From assembly GCA_019115865.1 (NCBI GenBank), contig DXCT01000085.1, positions 58,067-122,066 of the forward strand: DNA of 64,000 nt, in the 5' to 3' direction. This document shows, in pieces, positions 1 to 7,655 of the stretch. Within the stretch, counting starts at the first letter, position 1, and the number at the start of each line of letters is the position of its first letter. The notes beneath the pieces are model-generated. The model saw only the letters and a list, made by a program, of their open reading frames with translations, searched no databases and was not told the DNA's origin. The position numbers and the translations under genes are program-made. The stretch is from Candidatus Yaniella excrementavium (GTDB lineage Bacteria; Actinomycetota; Actinomycetes; Actinomycetales; Micrococcaceae).

Positions 1-615
1 CTGCCCTAAGAGCAATGAGATGTCATCGCGCAGGTCTGCGTGTTTATCAACCGGAGAAACCGGAAAGTAGCCTTTCATTGTTCGGTTTCGGTGTCCGAGG
101 TTACCGCCTTCGATTTCTTTTCCGTCATTCCAGAAAGCTTCGTCAGAATCTACGGAAGCAAACGAGCGGTTTGGCAAATGTGTCTCAAATCGCACGTCGT
201 CGAAAATGTAGAACTCTGCTTCCGCAGCGAAGATAGCGGTGTCGGCGATGCCGGTCGATGCCACGTAGTCTTCTGCGCGCTGTGCGACAGATCGAGGGTC
301 CCGGACGTAGGCTTCGCCGGTGCGGGGCGAGAGTATGGAAAACGACATGCACAGGGTTTTGTGTTTCCGGAAGGGATCTATGAAGGCAGTGCCCACATCG
401 GGAATCAGCTGCAAATCAGAGTCGGCGATACCGGCGAAGCCGGGGATAGAAGAGCCATCGAAGAGCTGCCCGACGGTGAAGAAGTCATCATCTACGGATT
501 CGGCGGGGACATTAAAATGGTGTTGGCCGCCGAGCATGTCGGTAAACCGGATATCTACAAAGACGACGTCCTCGTCCTGTATATAAGACAAAACTTCTTC
601 GGGTGAGGTGAACAT
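1..615 (-). CDS. glnA: Glutamine synthetase type I, N-terminal part (cut by window edge)
   Basis: Reading the minus strand from an ATG at 615 gives 205 codons open to the window edge, so the stop and C-terminus lie outside; the ORF track misses it for that reason. The product starts MFTSPEEVLSYIQDEDV and carries the beta-grasp N-terminus with QLFDGSSIPGF (the conserved FDGSS motif) and the active-site stretch FAAEAEFYIF. These identify ATP-dependent L-glutamate:ammonia ligase, a cytosolic dodecamer that makes glutamine. The neighbouring RDD and DUF4191 genes are the usual partners of the primary glnA (GlnA1) in Actinobacteria. The adenylylation-site region is not in view, so regulation by GlnE cannot be judged. 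Confidence 0.95.
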   Translation of the reverse strand, partial: MFTSPEEVLSYIQDEDVVFVDIRFTDMLGGQHHFNVPAESVDDDFFTVGQLFDGSSIPGFAGIADSDLQLIPDVGTAFIDPFRKHKTLCMSFSILSPRTGEAYVRDPRSVAQRAEDYVASTGIADTAIFAAEAEFYIFDDVRFETHLPNRSFASVDSDEAFWNDGKEIEGGNLGHRNRTMKGYFPVSPVDKHADLRDDISLLLGQ

Positions 616-772
616 TGTCACTCCATTCATTGTGTATAAGTTGGTTCAAGCTTAACGACTAATCGCACCACATTGAAGTTCTGAGTCCTCAGAATGCGAG
701 ATTGCGGCGCACTACACATGTTCTAAACACGCATTGCACCAGGCTCTGAGCAAAGCTATTAGGCTGGATGTG
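616..772. other. Divergent glnA / RDD intergenic region
   Basis: This is 157 bp between the glnA start and the RDD start, and it must hold promoters for both directions. I see no convincing -35/-10 pair and no clear GlnR or AmtR style palindrome, although nitrogen control of glnA would be expected. Confidence 0.4.
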
Positions 773-1183
773 ATGAGCAACGGACAAAATTCTTCCCAAC
801 AGCCACACTGGGCTGGTCAATTTCTTGGATTACCTGAATCAGGGCTCGCCTCGATGGCTTCGTACCCGCGCCGTATCGGGGCAGTATTCATCGATTGGTT
901 TTTGGCCAGTGGTGTCGGCATGATCATTGCACCAGGTAACCAGTGGGTCGTCCTGGCCATGTTCGTGTTCTTACATTTCGCCTTATTATGGCTGTTCGCC
1001 ACCACCCTTGGGAAAAGAATATTTAGAATTCAGGTGGTACAGCTTGGCGGAGCCACAATACGGTTGTATCAGGCAGCTATCCGAGCGATTTTACTGGGCT
1101 TGGTTATCCCCGTGTTGATCATTGATCGTGATGGTCGTGGCCTGCATGACAAATTGGCCGGCACCGTAGAGATTCATATGTAA
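773..1183 (+). CDS. RDD family membrane protein
   Basis: The track starts this ORF at a TTG (734), but the ATG at 773 (MSNGQNSS) gives a cleaner 136-residue protein. The RDD hallmark is visible as YPRRIGAVFIDWFLASG, followed by two hydrophobic segments and the conserved TLGKRIFRIQVV stretch, then a further hydrophobic segment near the C-terminus. The function of RDD proteins is poorly defined; some members are linked to ion or transport functions. It lies divergent from glnA and convergent with DUF4191, the standard actinobacterial neighbourhood. A regulatory link to glnA is possible but unproven. Confidence 0.85.
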   Translation: MSNGQNSSQQPHWAGQFLGLPESGLASMASYPRRIGAVFIDWFLASGVGMIIAPGNQWVVLAMFVFLHFALLWLFATTLGKRIFRIQVVQLGGATIRLYQAAIRAILLGLVIPVLIIDRDGRGLHDKLAGTVEIHM

Positions 1184-1227
1184 TCCCACGATACCGGCCA
1201 GTTGAACAGCTCAGAGGCCTCAAACAG

Positions 1228-2031
1228 TTACCGACCGCGCATAGCCTTGCGGTCTGGACGCATCCGATTGGGGTCAATCCCTTTTGGAATACCCAAATTG
1301 TTTACGGGCATGGAGGAGATCCGCTGCTCAACAGCGCGAACTTCATGACGGTTGAGCGTCTTCTTCATCCGTTTGATCGTGGATTTGACCTCATGCAACT
1401 CAACTTCGTTGGGGCCGTGGCCAACCTGAATCATGCGAATCTCGACATTGGGTAAGAACCGTTCGAGGTGTTTGCGTTGCTTCTCCGCCAGTTTCTTAGC
1501 CCGGTTATAATCGCCATCTGCAACCAAGACAACGCCAGCTTTTCCTACAGCACGGAACACCGTCTCCTGGGTTCGAGGGTTAACAGCAACTGGGTCATCT
1601 TCAACAACCCAACCGCGGCCCAGCTGCGACAGCGTCGCTCCAGCAGCACCTGGCCGCCCGTCAATTTGGGCAAAGGCTGCTTTCTCAGCCTTCTTGTTCA
1701 TAATGATGATTGCCGCGAGGAGACCAAGCGGAATAAACATCAGCGTCCACAGCACTGGTGAGCCAGTGAGCAGCCCGATGATGAAACCGATCAAGAGGGC
1801 GGCAACAAACGCACCGACCATCCACCAGACAATTGATGGATCAAACTTCCGCGTCATTTTAAAGACGTCGGCTATTTGTTTGAAGAAGCCACGCTTATTA
1901 GCCTTCTTGGCCTTCTTAGCTTCTTTTGCCTCAATTTTTTCAGTCTTACGACGGGCTTTCTGTTCAGCCTTAACGGTTTTGAGGTCCTTTTTGGGCGCTT
2001 GAGCTGCGCCGGAAGATTTTTGTTCAGCCAT
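1228..2031 (-). CDS. DUF4191 family membrane protein
   Basis: This is a 267-residue protein with a Lys/Ala-rich N-terminus (KKDLKTVKAEQKARRK and similar charged runs). Two close transmembrane segments follow at about residues 70-115 (WWMVGAFVAALLIGF and LMFIPLGLLAAIIIM), then a soluble C-terminal domain ending RPDRKAMRGR. This architecture and the location next to RDD and glnA match the DUF4191 family (Rv2219-like in mycobacteria). No enzymatic motif is visible. In most Actinobacteria lipA lies just upstream of this gene; here the upstream neighbour is instead a divergent kinase-like gene. Confidence 0.88.
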   Translation of the reverse strand: MAEQKSSGAAQAPKKDLKTVKAEQKARRKTEKIEAKEAKKAKKANKRGFFKQIADVFKMTRKFDPSIVWWMVGAFVAALLIGFIIGLLTGSPVLWTLMFIPLGLLAAIIIMNKKAEKAAFAQIDGRPGAAGATLSQLGRGWVVEDDPVAVNPRTQETVFRAVGKAGVVLVADGDYNRAKKLAEKQRKHLERFLPNVEIRMIQVGHGPNEVELHEVKSTIKRMKKTLNRHEVRAVEQRISSMPVNNLGIPKGIDPNRMRPDRKAMRGR

Positions 2032-2126
2032 GATAAACCTATTCTAGCCCTAACCCCTGTGGACAACTTAATTTGACCTTTGCATTTTCGGGCATGATAG
2101 AGCCTACCTGTCCGAGGAGATAAACA

Positions 2127-3626
2127 GTGAATTCGAGCACAGATACAGAATCGGATGTACTCAGCACCCGAATAGCAACAAAATTCGCACCGCCACTGTT
2201 GCTTGCACTGGACGACTGGCGATTAATTCGGCACCTGGGTAGCGGTTCTACGGCACATGTATGGCTTTTGCACAATGAATCTCGGTCGCAATATATTGCG
2301 TGCAAAACTCCCAAAACAGACCTGGACGAAACTATACTTTCGCAAGAAGCGCAGTTGGCTGCAAGTTTGCGCCACGAAAATTTGATTGCACCCAGCGAAA
2401 TATCGCCAGATTCAAATACTACCCGGGCCACGTTTTGGGAATTCTTGCCTGCCGGGTCGTTAGCTCATCTCGTTGCGTCGACAGGAACTCTCAGTATGGC
2501 TCAGACAGTCACAGTACTGTGGCCCATGCTTCAAGTAGCCCACTATCTGCAGGGCCAGCAAATCGTTCACGGCGATATCTCACCTTCAAACATACTGTTT
2601 GATTTGACCGGCAGACCCGTGCTTATTGATCTGGGCGCCGTCAGGGCAACAGGTCATGCTGCTACCTGGACCGGGTCGCCGGGTTTTGCAGCGCCAGAAT
2701 TACTGCACCGCTCTGGTCAACTTGAAGGATTGGGTTCTGCGGCGGATGTCTATTCACTCGGAGCGATTGGTTGGTTCTGCCTAACCGGTACGATCCCGGG
2801 GCCACCGCATGCACGGGTTCCCCTGGTCACGCTTAACCGGAACTTAGTCGCTGATGTTGTTGAGCTCTTGGAAGCGTCACTTTCGGGCGACCCGGCACGA
2901 CGTCCAAGCTTGAAGCAGCTTATGAGTGCAGTCCCGCATTGGGCGGAACCAGAACCCGTTGATTTGTTCCCAGCGGTGGGGGAAGAATACGAGTTGCTTT
3001 TGCCCACGAGGAAGCCGGAGGTTCGAACAACGCCCAAACTTCGCAGAGGAAAACAACGACAGCTACAACAAGCCAAACCAAGATCACCAGTACATGTAGC
3101 GCAGTTATCAGAACGTACTCGTCGCCGATTAGTTTTGGGATTTGCTGCTCTAACATTAGCAGGGGGAGTGGCTGCGACAGCTCTCTACGCGAAGCCGAAT
3201 CTTGAACATCTAACTTCTCAACCGCAGATTGATAAGCAAGCCGAAGCCTCACAGCAAGTTGATTTCCAGGCGGTCATCGATTCGATAGCTAAAGCGCGTA
3301 GTACAGCATGGAGCAACACCGATCCGTCGTTAAGCGCTACCTACGCGCTGCCAGATTCCGATATTTTAAGTGAAGACCGTATGTTATTGGAGTCTCTTGC
3401 TTCAGCGGGCCATAGGCTCGACGGCATACGGATGCGAGCTGTAGTTCGTGCAGTCGAGCAGACTGATGAACAGGCAAGGGTTTCTGTAGACTGGCAGATG
3501 GATGGGTATACCCAGCGGAATAGTACTGGCGATCTGGTCGAAGAATTCGAGCCAAGTTCGCGCAGCATTGACATTACGTTGCACGAAACAGCTAAAGGAT
3601 GGCGGATCGCAGAGGTAACGGCCTGA
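2127..3626 (+). CDS. Membrane-anchored serine/threonine protein kinase-like protein
   Basis: The GTG start at 2127 has a strong ribosome site (gaggaga) 6 nt upstream. Residues about 30-270 form a Hanks-type kinase fold: glycine-rich loop HLGSGSTAHVW, invariant Lys in IACKTP, catalytic loop HGDISPSN, metal-binding DLG in place of the usual DFG, and the F-helix Asp in AADVYSLGAIGW. A single transmembrane helix (LVLGFAALTLAGGVAATALY) lies at about residue 335. It is followed by roughly 145 extracellular residues with no PASTA repeats. The active-site residues look intact, so it may be catalytic; substrates are unknown. The gene stands alone between DUF4191 and the sucB operon. Confidence 0.82.
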   Translation: MNSSTDTESDVLSTRIATKFAPPLLLALDDWRLIRHLGSGSTAHVWLLHNESRSQYIACKTPKTDLDETILSQEAQLAASLRHENLIAPSEISPDSNTTRATFWEFLPAGSLAHLVASTGTLSMAQTVTVLWPMLQVAHYLQGQQIVHGDISPSNILFDLTGRPVLIDLGAVRATGHAATWTGSPGFAAPELLHRSGQLEGLGSAADVYSLGAIGWFCLTGTIPGPPHARVPLVTLNRNLVADVVELLEASLSGDPARRPSLKQLMSAVPHWAEPEPVDLFPAVGEEYELLLPTRKPEVRTTPKLRRGKQRQLQQAKPRSPVHVAQLSERTRRRLVLGFAALTLAGGVAATALYAKPNLEHLTSQPQIDKQAEASQQVDFQAVIDSIAKARSTAWSNTDPSLSATYALPDSDILSEDRMLLESLASAGHRLDGIRMRAVVRAVEQTDEQARVSVDWQMDGYTQRNSTGDLVEEFEPSSRSIDITLHETAKGWRIAEVTA

Positions 3627-3703
3627 TGTTTCGGCCGGGGCAGTGGTTCCTGGACGGTCGTGTTAACCTCGGTGCGGTTCTTCGTTAGACACTGTTGGCA
3701 AAC

Positions 3704-3737
3704 AAAAAACCGCAGAGTACGAACTCTGCGGTTTTTT
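3704..3737. terminator. Bidirectional intrinsic terminator
   Basis: A perfect 15-bp stem (CCGCAGAGT core) with a 4-nt loop is flanked by six A on one side and six T on the other. It lies between the convergent kinase-like gene and the small membrane gene and can serve both. Confidence 0.93.
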
Positions 3738-3752
3738 GCAATGGGACATCCA

Positions 3753-4118
3753 TTACATGTCGAAGCGCCAAAGTGTTGCTACGAGGGCGGCGATAATGGC
3801 GGTGCCACCCGTAGCATGTGCTAACCCCGTCGAAATCTCGTGACCTCGATTGATTTTACGACGGCCCAGCAGGGCTGTGGTAAAGACCATGAGGCCCAAG
3901 AGCAGTTTAATCGTGAGTTTGATACGTTGTGCAGGATCCCCGATACCATTCATCTCAGTCAGTCCGAAGAGGACTACTCCTGAGATGATCATGAAGATCG
4001 CACCGTACCACTGTGAGACTGTAACCGTTGGGTTTTTAAAGTTGGCTAGCCAACCTCCAACAATCGCTGCCATTGACAGGATATGGACTGCGATGAAAAT
4101 CGTAGTGACGATAGCCAT
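3753..4118 (-). CDS. Small four-helix conserved membrane protein
   Basis: The 121-residue product is almost entirely hydrophobic with about four transmembrane helices (IFIAVHILSMAAIVGGWL, YGAIFMIISGVVLFGL, LTIKLLLGLMVFTTALL, GTAIIAALVATLWRF). The ATG lies 19 nt past the sucB stop and its ribosome site (GAAAGGAAC) overlaps that stop, so it is the last gene of the sucB unit. I recognise it only as a conserved actinobacterial membrane protein and cannot assign a function. The HxxSM and GGWLxxF pattern in helix 1 is reminiscent of small putative haem or copper membrane proteins, but that is weak. Confidence 0.7.
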   Translation of the reverse strand: MAIVTTIFIAVHILSMAAIVGGWLANFKNPTVTVSQWYGAIFMIISGVVLFGLTEMNGIGDPAQRIKLTIKLLLGLMVFTTALLGRRKINRGHEISTGLAHATGGTAIIAALVATLWRFDM

Positions 4119-4137
4119 TATTCTACTGGGGTTCCTT

Positions 4138-5922
4138 TCAGAGGCCTAGCTGGCCACCGAATTCAGCGGTTTCGAGGCGGTTCTTCAGCGTGGTCATAAA
4201 TCGACCTGCGTCTGCTCCATCTACGATGCGGTGGTCGTAAGTAAGTGACAGATACATCATGTGACGGATGGCAATGGAGTCCTGGCCATCGGCGTCTGCC
4301 ATAACAACTGGACGTTTGACGATATTTCCTGGACCCAAAATCGCTACCTGTGGCTGATTGATTACCGGTGTATCAAATAGCGCACCGAATGAGCCGAGGT
4401 TAGTGATTGAGAAAGTCCCACCGGATAGTTCGTCAGGTTTGACTTGGTTATCACGAGTACGCAAGGCAACATCTGAGATAGAGGTGGCAATACCAGCAAG
4501 ATTCAGGTTACCGGCGTTTTTGATGACTGGCACCAGGAGACCGCGTTCAGTGTCTACGGCAATACCGATATCTTCGGTGTTGTGGTAGGTGATCTCTTGG
4601 GTCTCAGTGTTGTACTGAGCATTCAGAGCAGGGTGGGCGCGCAGTGCCTCAGTGGTTGCCTGGGTAATGAAAGCAAGGAATGTGAGGTTTGCCCCGTTCT
4701 CCGCTTTGAACCGTTCCTTAACTTGGTTGCGCAGGTTGACGATTCGAGTCATATCGATTTCGTGAACCTGTGTCAGTTGGGCTGAGGTATCCAGCGATTC
4801 GACCATACGATCGGCGATCACGCGACGGATACGGGAGGCCTTTTCTGTCGTACCACGCTTGGATGGATCGATTGACGAAGCTGGATCCTGTGGTGCTGGA
4901 CGTGAGGCTTGCTGTACAGCGGCAGGTGCAGCTGCGGTGGATGTCGCGCTGTCGCCACGGGATTCGTACTGTTTTGCGGCTGCAGCTGCTAGCACATCTT
5001 GCTTACGGATACGACCGCCAACACCTGTTCCGGTGACTTGGTCTAGGTCGACATCTTGTTCACGTGCTAGACGACGCACTAGCGGAGTGACGTAGCCATC
5101 ACCGCGTGGAGTTTCGTCAGGAGAACTTGGTGCTTCTTCTGCAGCTGGTTCAGGAGTTGGTGCTGGAGCGGGTTCAGGTTCAGGAGTTGGCGCAGGTTCA
5201 GGCGCTGGCTTTTCTGCGGCAGGCTTTGACTCCGAAGCTTGTTGCGCTGGTTCTGCTGCGGGGGCCTCTTCTGCTGGCGCCGAATCTGAAGAACCAACGA
5301 GCGCTAGGACCTGGCCTACCTCGATATCTTCGTCTTCCTGAACTTTGATTTCTAGTACGGTACCGGCCACCGGGGATGGGATTTCGGTGTCGACTTTGTC
5401 TGTGGAGATTTCCACGATGGGTTCGTCGACCTCGATGGTGTCGCCGACTTCTTTTAGCCAGCGGGTAACGGTACCTTCAGTAACCGATTCGCCCAGTTCT
5501 GGCAGAGTGACTTCTTGAGCGTCTGCCGATTCTGAAGCAGGCGCTTGTTCTTGGGCAGCTGGCGCTGGTGATTCAGCGGACTCTGCAGGCGCCTCATCGG
5601 AGTCTTGGCTTGCAGCGGGTTCTTCATCGGAAGACGCTTCTTGAGCAGCGGAGTCACCTGCTGAAGAATCAGCTGCAGACTCACCTTCATCGCCAATGAC
5701 CGCTAAGCCTTGGCCAACCTCGATATCTTCGTCCTCCTGAACGAGAATTTCCAGGACTGTTCCGGCGACCGGGGATGGGATTTCGGTGTCGACTTTGTCT
5801 GTGGAGATTTCCACGATGGGTTCGTCGACCTCGATGGTGTCGCCGACTTCTTTTAGCCAACGGGTAACGGTACCTTCAGTAACCGATTCGCCCAGTTCTG
5901 GCAGAGTAATGGTTTCAGACAT
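4138..5922 (-). CDS. sucB: Dihydrolipoamide acyltransferase (E2) of 2-oxoglutarate/pyruvate dehydrogenase
   Basis: The ATG at 5922 (MSETITLPELGES) is preferred over the GTG at 5961 in the track because it begins exactly at the lipoyl domain and has GAGAGG upstream; this gives 594 residues. Two lipoyl domains (lipoyl Lys in STDKVDT at about 43 and 176) are separated by an Ala/Glu/Ser-rich linker. A Pro/Ala/Glu linker follows, then a peripheral-subunit-binding domain (YVTPLVRRLAREQ) and the catalytic domain ending in the active-site HRIVDGADAGRF. The protein swings acyl groups from E1 to CoA. In Actinobacteria this E2 commonly serves the pyruvate and 2-oxoglutarate complexes together. It is downstream of lpdA (83-nt gap), so E2 and E3 are probably co-transcribed. 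Confidence 0.95.
   Translation of the reverse strand: MSETITLPELGESVTEGTVTRWLKEVGDTIEVDEPIVEISTDKVDTEIPSPVAGTVLEILVQEDEDIEVGQGLAVIGDEGESAADSSAGDSAAQEASSDEEPAASQDSDEAPAESAESPAPAAQEQAPASESADAQEVTLPELGESVTEGTVTRWLKEVGDTIEVDEPIVEISTDKVDTEIPSPVAGTVLEIKVQEDEDIEVGQVLALVGSSDSAPAEEAPAAEPAQQASESKPAAEKPAPEPAPTPEPEPAPAPTPEPAAEEAPSSPDETPRGDGYVTPLVRRLAREQDVDLDQVTGTGVGGRIRKQDVLAAAAAKQYESRGDSATSTAAAPAAVQQASRPAPQDPASSIDPSKRGTTEKASRIRRVIADRMVESLDTSAQLTQVHEIDMTRIVNLRNQVKERFKAENGANLTFLAFITQATTEALRAHPALNAQYNTETQEITYHNTEDIGIAVDTERGLLVPVIKNAGNLNLAGIATSISDVALRTRDNQVKPDELSGGTFSITNLGSFGALFDTPVINQPQVAILGPGNIVKRPVVMADADGQDSIAIRHMMYLSLTYDHRIVDGADAGRFMTTLKNRLETAEFGGQLGL
5369..5508. repeat. Near-identical lipoyl-domain DNA repeat, copy encoding domain 2
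   Basis: This 140-bp stretch matches 5768-5907 with one mismatch that I could find (g at 5461 versus a at 5860), at an offset of 399 bp (133 codons). It encodes the first two thirds of the second lipoyl domain. Confidence 0.9.
5768..5907. repeat. Near-identical lipoyl-domain DNA repeat, copy encoding domain 1
   Basis: This is the partner of the 5369-5508 repeat and encodes the first lipoyl domain of SucB. Identity at synonymous positions implies recent duplication or gene conversion. Confidence 0.9.
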
Positions 5923-6005
5923 TACGTCCGGTTTCCTCTCTATTCCTCTTCGAATGCTCACACGTTCAGTGCTTTAAGCACAGGTGGTAAAACCACCATG
6001 GTGGA

Positions 6006-7379
6006 CTAGGCGTGCAACGGGAATCCGTTGAGCATCATTGCTGCTTCACCCAGTGATTCGTTCTGTGTTGGGTGTGCATGGATGAAGTGGGCGACATCTT
6101 CTGGGTATGCTTCCCAGTTGACGATGAGCTGTGCTTCACCAATCTGTTCTGAAATTCGATCACCGATTGCGTGTACGCCGACGATTGGACCATGTTTTTG
6201 TCGAATCATCTTAACAATACCGCTTGTACCGAGGATTGTTGATTTACCGTTTCCTGCCAGGTTGTACTCGACAGTTTCAACATTATCCGCACCGAATTCT
6301 TCCTGGGCAACTGGTTCAGTCATGCCGACGGAAATAATCTCTGGGGTAGTGAAGGTCACGCCAGGGATGTTGCGGTCTTCTACCTTCAGCGGGTTGTTGC
6401 CCATGATTTCCTCGATGACGAAGTGACCGTGCTGGTAACCGCGGTGTGCTAGTTGTTTACCTTTTACGATGTCACCGATTGCGTAGATGTTGCCTACACC
6501 GGTGTGTAAGCGGTCATTGGTAGCAACGTGCGCGCCGTCCATGGGGATATTGACGTCTTCATAACCCATGTTCTCGGTATTTGGTTTCCGGCCGGTAGCG
6601 ACCAAGCAAATCTCGGCCTCATACTCCTTTCCATCAGCCAAAGTGACTTTTACCCCGTTTGAGGTTTCTTCGACTTTTTCAAAGAAGACGCCGAGGTTGG
6701 ACTTGATGCCTGCTTTACGGAAGTGGCGCGTGAGCTGTTTGATAATGGCGGGATCTTCGTTTGGAACCAGCGTGTCCAAGCCTTCGATGATAGTTACATC
6801 CATGCCATACGAATTCCAAGCAGAGGCAAACTCCGAGCCGATGACGCCGCCACCAAGAACAATCGCAGATTTTGGGGTGTAGTCCAACTGCAGTGCTTCA
6901 GTTGAGGTCAGGATCTTATCGGAAATTGTGAGGCCCATTGTGTTCGAGACAGAACCGGAGGCAAGGATGATGTGTTTACCGGTGTAAACGGTGCCATCAA
7001 CGTCGATCTGGTTCTCAGACACCAGACGACCGTTGCCCGCAATGGTAGTAATCTTGCGCATCTTCAAGAGACCCTGAAGACCTTTGAACTTGCCGTCCAC
7101 AATTTTATCTTTATATTCACGGACGGCGGCCATGTCGATCGATTCAAACGTCGCCTTGACACCGAATTTCTCAGAGGCCCGTGCTGAGTCGGCAACTTCT
7201 GCGGCATGTAAGTATGCTTTGGTCGGAATACAACCATAGTGGAGACAAACGCCGCCAAGTTTGTCCCGTTCAATGATCCCTACGGATAGTCCGTGGTGTG
7301 ATGCACGTATAGCGGCAGCATAACCGGCGGAGCCACCGCCGAGAATTAGTACGTCGAATTCTGTAGCGGTTTCAGTCAC
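6006..7379 (-). CDS. lpdA: Dihydrolipoamide dehydrogenase (E3)
   Basis: The GTG start at 7379 is preceded by GAGGAG. The 457-residue flavoprotein shows the N-terminal FAD fold (DVLILGGGSAGYAAAIRA), the redox-active disulfide in GGVCLHYGCIPTKA, a second Rossmann motif (VLGGGVIGSEFA), the FAD-binding YAIGDIVKG and the C-terminal dimer-interface active-site HAHPTQNE. It reoxidises dihydrolipoyl groups of E2 with NAD+. It lies between pepA and sucB on the same strand, as in mycobacterial and Arthrobacter gene order. The CLHYGC spelling of the disulfide motif is less common than CVNVGC but keeps both cysteines. Confidence 0.96.
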   Translation of the reverse strand: MTETATEFDVLILGGGSAGYAAAIRASHHGLSVGIIERDKLGGVCLHYGCIPTKAYLHAAEVADSARASEKFGVKATFESIDMAAVREYKDKIVDGKFKGLQGLLKMRKITTIAGNGRLVSENQIDVDGTVYTGKHIILASGSVSNTMGLTISDKILTSTEALQLDYTPKSAIVLGGGVIGSEFASAWNSYGMDVTIIEGLDTLVPNEDPAIIKQLTRHFRKAGIKSNLGVFFEKVEETSNGVKVTLADGKEYEAEICLVATGRKPNTENMGYEDVNIPMDGAHVATNDRLHTGVGNIYAIGDIVKGKQLAHRGYQHGHFVIEEIMGNNPLKVEDRNIPGVTFTTPEIISVGMTEPVAQEEFGADNVETVEYNLAGNGKSTILGTSGIVKMIRQKHGPIVGVHAIGDRISEQIGEAQLIVNWEAYPEDVAHFIHAHPTQNESLGEAAMMLNGFPLHA

Positions 7380-7610
7380 GATGGATGCTCCTCATCTTTG
7401 CGGAGGTTTGCCCCGCATTTGTCCTCGAAAATGGTTTCCAACCATGCGTCCGTTCTATCCGCTACTGCTGGAGTTACCAGATCAGTAGCTGGACACTTCC
7501 TATTAACTGTATAACTTCCTAGGGCGGATGTTCCATAACCTGCACCACGTTAACACTTAGGTCCTTTGGATCCCATCAAGAAAGCGGACATATGTGGTGT
7601 ATATTGCGAA

Positions 7611-7639
7611 ATTGGGCCGTCCTTCACGGACGGCCCAAT
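7611..7639 (-). terminator. Stem-loop downstream of pepA
   Basis: A perfect 12-bp stem (ATTGGGCCGTCC paired with its complement) with a 5-nt loop lies 17 nt past the pepA stop. The U-tract on the minus strand is weak. It probably ends pepA transcription and separates it from lpdA. Confidence 0.75.
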
Positions 7640-7655
7640 TGTCTAGTTGCTTTTC

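Noticed and set aside
5079-5696. Gln/Leu- or Lys/Gln-rich ORFs over the sucB linker
   Set aside because: Frame-shifted reading of the Pro/Ala/Glu linker of SucB.
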